From assembly GCA_000405805.1 (NCBI GenBank), contig ASPJ01000001.1:1-64000 (forward strand): DNA of 64,000 nucleotides, read 5' to 3'. Numbering within the stretch: the stretch's first letter is position 1; every line of letters begins with the position of its first letter. Both the position numbers and the translations under genes were made by a program. The notes beneath the pieces are model-generated. The model searched no databases and was not told where the DNA came from. It was given only the letters and a program-made list of their open reading frames with translations. The DNA is from Fidelibacterota bacterium SCGC AAA003-L08. Its GTDB lineage: Bacteria; Fidelibacterota; Marinisomatia; SCGC-AAA003-L08; D37C17. Below, piece after piece: positions 57,399 through 64,000 of this stretch.

Positions 57399-58542
57399 TA
57401 AAATTAAATCTTTATTTTTATTAGATAAAGAAATAACCTACTTAAACCATGGTTCATTTGGAGCATGTCCTAAGTCTATTTTTGATTCACTTATTAGTTT
57501 CCAAACACAATTAGAGAATCAACCCGTACAATTTCTAGATGAAGATTCGAAAGAGTTAATGCTTAATAGTAGGAATAGTTTGGCAAAATTTATTGATTGT
57601 GACCCAGACAGTTTAGTTTTTTTTCAAAACCCAACAACGGCAATCAATGAAATTGTAAGAAGTCTTAAACTCAATAAAGGGGATGAGATTTTATCTACAG
57701 ATCATGAATACGGAGCAATGGATAAAACATGGAATTTTATATGTAAAAAAACTGGGGCAAAACATATAAAATCTACTATTAAACTGCCCGTTGGAAACGA
57801 GCAAGTATTTTTAGATAATTTTTTATCTGGAGTAACAAAAAATACTAAAATATTTTTTTTAAGTCACATGACTAGTGCAACGGGGCTTTATTTCCCTGTT
57901 GAAAAAATTTGCAAGTTTGCGAGAGAACATAATATTTTAATAATAATAGATGGAGCACATATACCCGGACATTTCCCTTTAAGTATTAATACTTTACAAC
58001 CAGATATATATGTTGGGGCTTGTCATAAATGGTTGCTTTGTCCTAAGGGAGTTTCTTTTTTATATGTTAATAAAAAACATCAGGATAATATTGACCCTCT
58101 TATTATCAGTTGGGGGTATGATTCGGAAGATCCATCAGATTACCCGGAATTTCAAGAACACCACTATTGGCAGGGGACACGAGATGTTAGTCCTTTTTTA
58201 ACGATTCCAGATGCAATAAAATTTAGAAAAGATTATAATTGGGATATGGTCTCAAATGAATGTAAAAAAAATATTCTTAAAGCAAGAGAGGCAATTCATA
58301 ATATTGTGGGGGGGGATCCATTGGTTGAAGATAATGTTGATAAATGGCTTGGACAAATGTGTAGTTTTCCTATTAATCATGATAATTTCATTGACTTAAA
58401 AAGTTTATTAATAAATAAATATAAAATTGAAATACCCGTTGTGAAATGGAAAGATAGAATTTTGATGAGAATTTCATTAAATGGTTATAACTCAAATAAT
58501 GATGTTGATAAGTTATTGATAGTATTAAGGAAACTGGTTTAA
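57391..58542 (+). CDS. Class V PLP-dependent aminotransferase, isopenicillin N epimerase-like
   Basis: 383-residue PLP enzyme. It begins with YLNHGSFGACPKSI, typical of the isopenicillin N epimerase/cysteine desulfurase-like branch. The PLP aspartate is in IIIDGAHIPGHF and the Schiff-base lysine in GACHKWLLCPKG. The C-terminal small domain ends with MRISLNGYN. Bacterial members include epimerases, racemases and lyases; the substrate cannot be assigned. It overlaps the PGPGW-like gene by eight bases. Confidence 0.88.
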   Translation: MNNKIKSLFLLDKEITYLNHGSFGACPKSIFDSLISFQTQLENQPVQFLDEDSKELMLNSRNSLAKFIDCDPDSLVFFQNPTTAINEIVRSLKLNKGDEILSTDHEYGAMDKTWNFICKKTGAKHIKSTIKLPVGNEQVFLDNFLSGVTKNTKIFFLSHMTSATGLYFPVEKICKFAREHNILIIIDGAHIPGHFPLSINTLQPDIYVGACHKWLLCPKGVSFLYVNKKHQDNIDPLIISWGYDSEDPSDYPEFQEHHYWQGTRDVSPFLTIPDAIKFRKDYNWDMVSNECKKNILKAREAIHNIVGGDPLVEDNVDKWLGQMCSFPINHDNFIDLKSLLINKYKIEIPVVKWKDRILMRISLNGYNSNNDVDKLLIVLRKLV

Positions 58543-58628
58543 TAATTATCAACTATTTCCGCCCATAAATCAAACGTAGAGATTAGGCTATGGTTTTATT
58601 ATCTATTCCTTTAATAAAATTAAGAATA

Positions 58629-59471
58629 TTATCTGTCATCATAACAATGTTGCCTTGAGCAATAACCCCATTTCTTTTCACTTGGAATTTGTTTTTTTAC
58701 ACAGCCTGTAAAGTCATGACCAAAAGCACTACCTTGGCTAGTACTATAATATTGCCATCCCCCTGCCGTCCTATTACACCCAGACAAATTACAAATACCA
58801 TCTTCTCCCATACTCCCAATAAACCAGAAGCAAGAACCAAAAATTCCGATGAAAATAATTGTGAAAATCCATTTGCCTTTTGATCTCTTTTTAATTTTTC
58901 CTTCAGATGTAGGAATATTAATTTCACTATCTTCTGTAAAATTATCTGATTCAGATGATTTCAAAGCTTCTTCCTTCATAGCCTGCTTTGCATCTTTTGC
59001 CACCCCTTTTAATATATTTAATCCCGCTTTTACATCTCCTAATGATTTAGGTACTCCTGTTCCCTGGATTTTCTTTATATCAACAATATCTAAATTATCT
59101 GAATTTGGGTCAAAACCACATCCACGGGAATAATTAATTGTATCATCATTTAATTGTCCGTATCTCTTAATTTTTTTTACAATCCTTTTTGCAAGATTCT
59201 GCCAGGCATCTTTTAATTGTGGTCTAAATATGGTAATATGATCTGGAGTTGCATTTTCTAATTGTTGATAATTTATCTGGCATAACTCTAACAGTTCTTC
59301 TTTATCTTCCATATCTTTTGGTAGAATAAATTGGTTAACATATTGAGATTTCTCATAAAATATTCTTTTATCTCTTTCTGAGTTTAATGGATCAATAAAA
59401 CTTTTTTTATCATCTTTATGCGAATCATCTATTTCTTGTAATTTAACAAGTAATTCTTCTGCATTTGGCAT
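58629..59471 (-). CDS. Unrecognised single-pass membrane protein with Cys-rich C-terminus
   Basis: 280 residues of unknown family. The N-terminal part (about 1-190) is acidic, helical and soluble-looking. A lysine/arginine-rich stretch (KIKKRSKGK) precedes one transmembrane helix (about 199-217, IFTIIFIGIFGSCFWFIG). The last 60 residues, probably periplasmic or extracellular, contain six cysteines (CNLSGC, then TGCVKK, then YCSRQHC) that could form disulfides or bind metal. No signal peptide. A small TPR lipoprotein gene lies just upstream on the same strand. Confidence 0.68.
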   Translation of the reverse strand: MPNAEELLVKLQEIDDSHKDDKKSFIDPLNSERDKRIFYEKSQYVNQFILPKDMEDKEELLELCQINYQQLENATPDHITIFRPQLKDAWQNLAKRIVKKIKRYGQLNDDTINYSRGCGFDPNSDNLDIVDIKKIQGTGVPKSLGDVKAGLNILKGVAKDAKQAMKEEALKSSESDNFTEDSEINIPTSEGKIKKRSKGKWIFTIIFIGIFGSCFWFIGSMGEDGICNLSGCNRTAGGWQYYSTSQGSAFGHDFTGCVKKQIPSEKKWGYCSRQHCYDDR

Positions 59472-59495
59472 TATACTCTTCCTTTTATTTAATAA

Positions 59496-59858
59496 TTATT
59501 TTTCTAGAAATCGATTATTAATTGATTCAAGAACTTCACGGTGTTTTGGAGTAGGGTCTAAATCCCAAGATTTTTGTGCTTCAATTTGAGCTTCCTTATC
59601 CCAGCCTTTTTTTGCGTATGTAATTGCCAAATTATGGTGTGCCTGAGACAATAATTCTATATCATCTTGACTCAATGCAGATATATCTTTTGAGAATAAA
59701 TGTACAACTCGTTTAAATTCTCTTATAGCATTATCAAATTGCTCATACTCATAAAATTGTATACCTTCGTCCATCATTAGTTGGGCATTACTTTTACATG
59801 CATTTAAGGCCAACAAGCAAAATAAGATAAATATAATATTTTTTATTAAGTAGTTCAT
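59496..59858 (-). CDS. Small TPR lipoprotein
   Basis: 120 residues with lipobox LLALNAC (Cys21) and a mature domain of two TPRs (DEGIQFYEYEQFDNAIREFK, then AQAHHNLAITYAKKG-like with KEAQIEAQKSWDLDP). Such small TPR lipoproteins usually act as periplasmic assembly or scaffolding factors. It precedes the Cys-rich membrane protein gene by 24 bases and may be co-transcribed with it. Confidence 0.78.
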   Translation of the reverse strand: MNYLIKNIIFILFCLLALNACKSNAQLMMDEGIQFYEYEQFDNAIREFKRVVHLFSKDISALSQDDIELLSQAHHNLAITYAKKGWDKEAQIEAQKSWDLDPTPKHREVLESINNRFLEK

Positions 59859-59922
59859 TGATTATAATTATTAATTAGACTACAATTTGTATGTTTTGGA
59901 TTTAAAAAAACAAGATAAATTT

Positions 59923-61254
59923 TTACAATGAAGATATCACATCTCTAATTGCTTCTGCAAGATTATCAATTTGCCATGCTTCTATAGTTAGAGCAGGTGC
60001 AATTCTTACAGTACTATGATGTGTTTCTTTAGCATATACCCCACGCTTTAATAATTCAATAGAGACTATATGCCCATCTAGATTTTCATGATTATGCATT
60101 TCAAATGCTGTTAATAATCCTTTTCCTCTAACCTCTTTGATTTTATCAGGGAATTCATCTTTTAAATCTAAATAGTGTTGCATTAATTGAGCGCCACGAA
60201 TTCGAGCATTTTCAGCTAAATTCTGATCAAGGATTGATTTAACTGCATATACAGCTACTACAGATGCCAGTGGATAACCTCCAAAGGTTGAACCTTCTGA
60301 TCCTGGAGTTAAAGTTTTTATGATCTCATCCTTCCCTGCAACAAAGGACACAGGCAGTATTCCACCACCAGCTGCCTTTCCACATCCCATAAGATCAGGT
60401 TGAATATCATATAATTGATGAGCAAAATTTACTCCAGTTCTTCCATACCCAGTTTGCACTTCATCCATAGCTAATAAAATATTATATTGGTTACATAGTT
60501 CCCTTACCTTTGGCCAATAATCATTATCAGGGACTATAACTCCAGCCTCTCCTTGGATTGGTTCAGCCATAAAAGCAGCAATTTGGTCTCCTTTTTTAAT
60601 AAAAATTTCTTCTAAAGCATTTAAATCATTAAATGGTACTAATTCAACTCCAGGTAAAAATGGACCAAAATTTTCTCTTGAATCAGGATCATCAGAAAGA
60701 GATATAGCAGTCATAGATCTACCATGGAAATTGCCAGTGGCACCAATTATTATTGCTTGATCCTGTTTTATTTTTTTAATTGTATAACCCCAGCGTCTTG
60801 CAATTTTAAACATAAGGTCAGGTGCTTCTACTCCTGCAACTTTAGGAATTACACGATCCATATTAGTAAAATTGGTAATTGCTAATAGAAAAGCACTCAT
60901 GTACTTATGCCTAATTGATCGAGGAACAGTTGGCAATTTTTCTACTGTCAGATGAGCAACTACAGAATCAACAATTATTTTATTTAATTGTCCTTGATTG
61001 ACTGCAGAATAGCAACATAATCCATCAAGCAATTCTTCTTCAACATATTTTTCAACATCATTATTACTAGGTTTTCTACAAATCAATGTAGAAGAATCCT
61101 GAACATGAGATACTACAACATTTTCTAAAGGCTTATAGTTAAAACCTCCTCTAGTTTTTTCTATGTTTTCATGTTCATCAGGAGATAAATCTCCTATTCG
61201 TGTTCCAAAAACAGTAAGGTTATCTCCATATCCTTCAATAGGTGATTTTTTCAT
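59923..61254 (-). CDS. Class III aminotransferase, ornithine-oxo-acid transaminase-like
   Basis: 443-residue PLP enzyme closest, by motif, to ornithine aminotransferase: YSAVNQGQ, ARRWGYTIKKI, GNFHGRSMTAISLSDDP, FMAEPIQGEAGVIVP, AMDEVQTGYGRTG, the PLP lysine in CGKAAGGGILPVS and SEGSTFGGYPLA. It would convert ornithine and 2-oxoglutarate to glutamate semialdehyde and glutamate. Two points are unusual. The phosphate-binding TGAEA motif is changed to AGVEA, and the usual N-terminal strand region reads CRKPSNNDVEKY. The substrate is therefore uncertain. Confidence 0.82.
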   Translation of the reverse strand: MKKSPIEGYGDNLTVFGTRIGDLSPDEHENIEKTRGGFNYKPLENVVVSHVQDSSTLICRKPSNNDVEKYVEEELLDGLCCYSAVNQGQLNKIIVDSVVAHLTVEKLPTVPRSIRHKYMSAFLLAITNFTNMDRVIPKVAGVEAPDLMFKIARRWGYTIKKIKQDQAIIIGATGNFHGRSMTAISLSDDPDSRENFGPFLPGVELVPFNDLNALEEIFIKKGDQIAAFMAEPIQGEAGVIVPDNDYWPKVRELCNQYNILLAMDEVQTGYGRTGVNFAHQLYDIQPDLMGCGKAAGGGILPVSFVAGKDEIIKTLTPGSEGSTFGGYPLASVVAVYAVKSILDQNLAENARIRGAQLMQHYLDLKDEFPDKIKEVRGKGLLTAFEMHNHENLDGHIVSIELLKRGVYAKETHHSTVRIAPALTIEAWQIDNLAEAIRDVISSL

Positions 61255-61416
61255 TATGAATTTCCTTATTTTTAATGAGTAATTTTATAATAATTTCTAT
61301 TAGTTTATTTTTTTTATTATTACTGATTATAATTTTTCCAAATAAATTTTGATAATTAAGCCCTAGATTAATAATATTGATTATTTCTATTGCCTTAAAT
61401 TATAAAGGAACATAAT

Positions 61417-61452
61417 ATGCTTCCAAGCATAGATATGTATTATGAAGCGTAA
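61417..61452 (+). CDS. Possible 11-residue leader peptide overlapping the TPR gene start
   Basis: ATG 61417 has a good AAAGGA site seven bases upstream and opens an 11-codon frame (MLPSIDMYYEA) ending at TAA 61450-61452. The stop overlaps the start of the large TPR gene at 61442, which lacks its own ribosome site. This is the geometry of translational coupling. The first 14 bases, ATGCTT-CCA-AGCAT, can form a tiny hairpin. No protein-level evidence exists. Confidence 0.4.
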   Translation: MLPSIDMYYEA

Positions 61453-63718
61453 AATATTATATATATTATATTTTTATCTATTAGTTAGTTTTTTATTTTC
61501 ATTTAGCGATGTAAATAATGAAAAAATAATAGAAAATTTAAAAAATAAATCAATTAGTCTAATAGAAGGTGAAAACTTTGAGTTAGCATTAGATTTGTAT
61601 TTAAAAATATTAGAATTTGAAAAAAATATCTATTCGGATAATAGCATTCAATTAGCACATACATATGATCAGATTGCAGATTTATATATTAAATTGGATA
61701 ATCAGTCGGCAGCCCTATCGTATGTAAAAAAATCTATTAACATATATGAAAAGAATATGCTCCAGCCAAAGGAAAAGCTACTATCTTCTCTTAAAGATAT
61801 ATCTATAATATATGAAAATCAGAATCAATATGATTTATTAGATAAGTCTGAGAAATTAATAAAATCATTAGAAAATATAAATGATTTATATTCTATTAAA
61901 GATATTTTTGTAGAGATTGATAATTTAAATCAAACAAAAGAAGATACCGCATTTCAATTTATTGATTTAGCCCAATCCTATAGATATAGAGGGCTCTATT
62001 CCCAATCAGCAGAAAATTTTTCTAAAAGTTTAGATTTAAAGAATTCGAATCTAGATTTTAAATATTACTATGATTTAATTTTAGAAGATACAACCTATAA
62101 TCAAGAAATGATTAATGCCTTTGAATTTATAGCTGAAATTGATTCATCCTTCTATGGAAGTTATTTTTATTTATCATTACTACATAAACAGATTGGTAAT
62201 CATAACCAATATATGGAATATATGGATAAATATATAAAGTACTCAGATAATAATGAAAAAGCACTGTATTTAAAAGCTATTGATCATTTTGAAAAACATA
62301 ATTATATTGAATCTTTATTTATTTTTCAACAGATTTTAATTAATAATAAAAACAGCTTGTTTGCACGAGTAATGACAGCTAAATCCCTGTTTGCATTGAA
62401 TTCATTTGAGAATGCAATAGAAGCATTCAAAATAGTATTAGTTAATGATCCTTATAATTTAGAATCACGATATCATTTAGGGATATCATATATTCATTCT
62501 GATAAATATAATGCTGCAATAGAGGAATTAACTCAAGTATTATTATTATATCCAGATTATAAAGATACTTATTACTATCTGGGCTACTCATATTTAATGA
62601 TTAATGATGAAAATAAAGCGAAGGAATCATTAAATAGAGTAATATTAAATAATCCAGATAATGGGGATGCTCATTATCTATTGGGTACTATTTATGAAAA
62701 TATTCTAAATGAAGATAAGGCAATCAGTTCATATAATAATTCCATTAAATACTCTCCAGAAAATTTAGATGCATATAAAAAACTAGGATTGATTTTTTAT
62801 AATCAAGAAGAATATAGAGATGCTATGGAATATTTGAGAAAATATATTATACATAATCCAGATAGTACTAATATTTTAAATACACTTGGAGATATCTTCA
62901 TAAAAGAAAAAAGATACCAAGAAGTTGTAGATACTTATTATAAATTGATAAATATTAATGGAGACAATATAGACTATTATAATTATATAGCAGATGCATA
63001 CTCCAATCTTAAAGATTATGAAAACTCAAAAAGAGTGTATTATAAAATTAATGAACTAGACAGCTTAAACATCAACTCATATATTAAATTAGGTGAGATT
63101 GCATTACAAGAAAACAATTATAATCAAGCAATCAATTTATTTTTATATGCTACAGAGTATAGTAATGATTCCATTGATTTACTTTACGCGTTAGCATTGG
63201 CATATGGCGAATCGGAATTATTTTTACAGTCAGCCATAACATTTCAACATATTCTAGATTTATATCCAGATAACCCTGAAATTAATTATCAACTAGCAGT
63301 AATTTATAAAGAGATGAATCTACATATATTAGCCATTAGCCATTTTAATAAGTATTTATATTTTTATGGTGAGGATCCAATGGCATTTTATTTTTTGGGA
63401 GAGTCATATCTAAAAATAGAAGATTATCATAATGCTAAATTAGCATTTGAGAAATCTCATAAACTAAACTCAGGAGATTATAGGACTTTATTCTACTTAG
63501 GTCTTGTTTCTCAAGAATTAAGTAATTACGAATCAGCTGCAAAATCATATAAGAAAGCAATTAGAATAAATTCAGATCATAGTTTATCTCATTATAATTT
63601 AGGAATCAGCTACTTAGAACTAGGAAAAAAGCGCGAAGCTCAAAAAAAATTAGATATATTATTCATGTTGGATAAAACACTCTATGATTCTTTAAATGTA
63701 AGAATAAATTCCTTTTAG
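61442..63718 (+). CDS. Large secreted TPR-repeat protein
   Basis: 758 residues. An N-terminal hydrophobic signal or anchor (about 4-20) is followed almost entirely by TPR units, roughly fourteen by eye. Examples are FELALDLYLKILEFEK, NAIEAFKIVLVNDPYNLESR, YNAAIEELTQVLLLYPDYKD and YESAAKSYKKAIRINSDHS. There is no enzymatic domain. It is expected to be a periplasmic scaffold. Translation may depend on the short upstream frame at 61417. The protein ends with a short non-repeat tail, 52 bases before yaaA. Confidence 0.85.
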   Translation: MKRKILYILYFYLLVSFLFSFSDVNNEKIIENLKNKSISLIEGENFELALDLYLKILEFEKNIYSDNSIQLAHTYDQIADLYIKLDNQSAALSYVKKSINIYEKNMLQPKEKLLSSLKDISIIYENQNQYDLLDKSEKLIKSLENINDLYSIKDIFVEIDNLNQTKEDTAFQFIDLAQSYRYRGLYSQSAENFSKSLDLKNSNLDFKYYYDLILEDTTYNQEMINAFEFIAEIDSSFYGSYFYLSLLHKQIGNHNQYMEYMDKYIKYSDNNEKALYLKAIDHFEKHNYIESLFIFQQILINNKNSLFARVMTAKSLFALNSFENAIEAFKIVLVNDPYNLESRYHLGISYIHSDKYNAAIEELTQVLLLYPDYKDTYYYLGYSYLMINDENKAKESLNRVILNNPDNGDAHYLLGTIYENILNEDKAISSYNNSIKYSPENLDAYKKLGLIFYNQEEYRDAMEYLRKYIIHNPDSTNILNTLGDIFIKEKRYQEVVDTYYKLININGDNIDYYNYIADAYSNLKDYENSKRVYYKINELDSLNINSYIKLGEIALQENNYNQAINLFLYATEYSNDSIDLLYALALAYGESELFLQSAITFQHILDLYPDNPEINYQLAVIYKEMNLHILAISHFNKYLYFYGEDPMAFYFLGESYLKIEDYHNAKLAFEKSHKLNSGDYRTLFYLGLVSQELSNYESAAKSYKKAIRINSDHSLSHYNLGISYLELGKKREAQKKLDILFMLDKTLYDSLNVRINSF

Positions 63719-63770
63719 ATAAATTTTCTTTGTAAATTTCCGACCGTATTTTTTATTTAAAGAGGAATTT

Positions 63771-64000
63771 ATGAAATATTTAATCCCCCCGAGTGAAGGT
63801 AAAAGTAAAGTTGTTTCAAAGGACATTTTTTTTTCTGATACAGATTTCAAATTTGTCCATCATGTAAACCAGGTAGTAAGATTATTAAGTTTAATTGATG
63901 ATGAAGATTTAAGTTCTGTATATGGTACATCGCAAGAAAAAGCACTTGCTCTGCATAGACAGAATCAAGATATTTTTAATAGTAAATGTGCCTATGCTAT
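63771..64000 (+). CDS. yaaA: YaaA family peroxide-stress protein, cut by window edge
   Basis: The 76 visible residues start MKYLIPPSEGKSK, matching the PPSEGK signature at the N-terminus of YaaA/UPF0246 proteins. Those bind DNA and help limit iron-driven oxidative damage. YGTSQEKALALHRQN is consistent with the following region. An AGAGGA ribosome site precedes the ATG. The C-terminal two thirds lie beyond the window. Confidence 0.82.
   Translation, partial: MKYLIPPSEGKSKVVSKDIFFSDTDFKFVHHVNQVVRLLSLIDDEDLSSVYGTSQEKALALHRQNQDIFNSKCAYA

Overview
The window looks like a chromosomal segment of a Gram-negative, very AT-rich bacterium of the Fibrobacteres-Chlorobi-Bacteroidetes group. My best guess is a marine Candidatus Neomarinimicrobiota (SAR406) relative. 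The reasons are a PorV-like outer-membrane barrel, a secreted protein ending in a two-repeat dockerin-like module, a short-chain threonine dehydrogenase beside kbl, a single-polypeptide succinate dehydrogenase anchor, TonB/ExbB/ExbD, lipoproteins and a likely TAnnTTTG promoter. This assignment is inference; no 16S gene is present. Genes are tightly packed, often overlapping by 1-30 bases, and no gene-free stretch exceeds 300 bases once broken genes are rejoined.

Layout. 1-7 kb: partial DUF2797 gene, topA, glycyl-tRNA synthetase, a divergent peroxiredoxin/glutaredoxin pair, an O-methyltransferase and coaBC. 7-23 kb: a long plus-strand housekeeping run (ruvB, queA, ispF, gltX, glnS, ispE, tRNA-Gln, prs, rplY, pth, hppA, rpsF-rpsR-rplI, priA, a membrane metallopeptidase and a PorV-like barrel). 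23-32.6 kb: a minus-strand run (LtaS-like sulfatase, septoil-knot protein, M48 protease, kbl, tdh, VanY-type peptidase, uvrA). 32.7-36.4 kb: ctpA and an exbB-exbD-exbD-tonB energiser. 36.4-40.2 kb: succinate dehydrogenase and a SpoVG-like protein. 40.3-44.9 kb: pyruvate phosphate dikinase and a secreted dockerin-like protein with a strong terminator. 44.9-51.5 kb: an unusual seven-gene motor operon. 51.7-57.1 kb: panDBC converging on nadABC. 57.2-64 kb: aminotransferases, TPR proteins and a partial yaaA.

The most interesting region is the minus-strand operon from 51484 down to 44927. It encodes a lipoprotein, a TPR protein, an outer-membrane barrel/TPR protein, MotA, MotB, a reduced FliF-like membrane protein and a FliG-like protein. 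It has stator and rotor-like parts but no flagellar export, rod, hook or filament gene. I read it as a stripped-down flagellar-type rotary or energy-transducing motor coupled to an outer-membrane assembly.

The second notable point is the Bcp/PrxQ peroxiredoxin at 4258-4719. It has an in-frame TGA exactly at the peroxidatic cysteine codon (residue 45), which strongly suggests selenocysteine. TGA is used as a normal stop by neighbouring genes.

Four genes (topA, uvrA, the VanY-type peptidase and ppdK) are each broken by one missing base in a run of six to eight adenines. Adding one A restores a full-length protein every time. Sequencing or assembly error is the simplest explanation, although three of the sites are also perfect -1 slippery heptamers.
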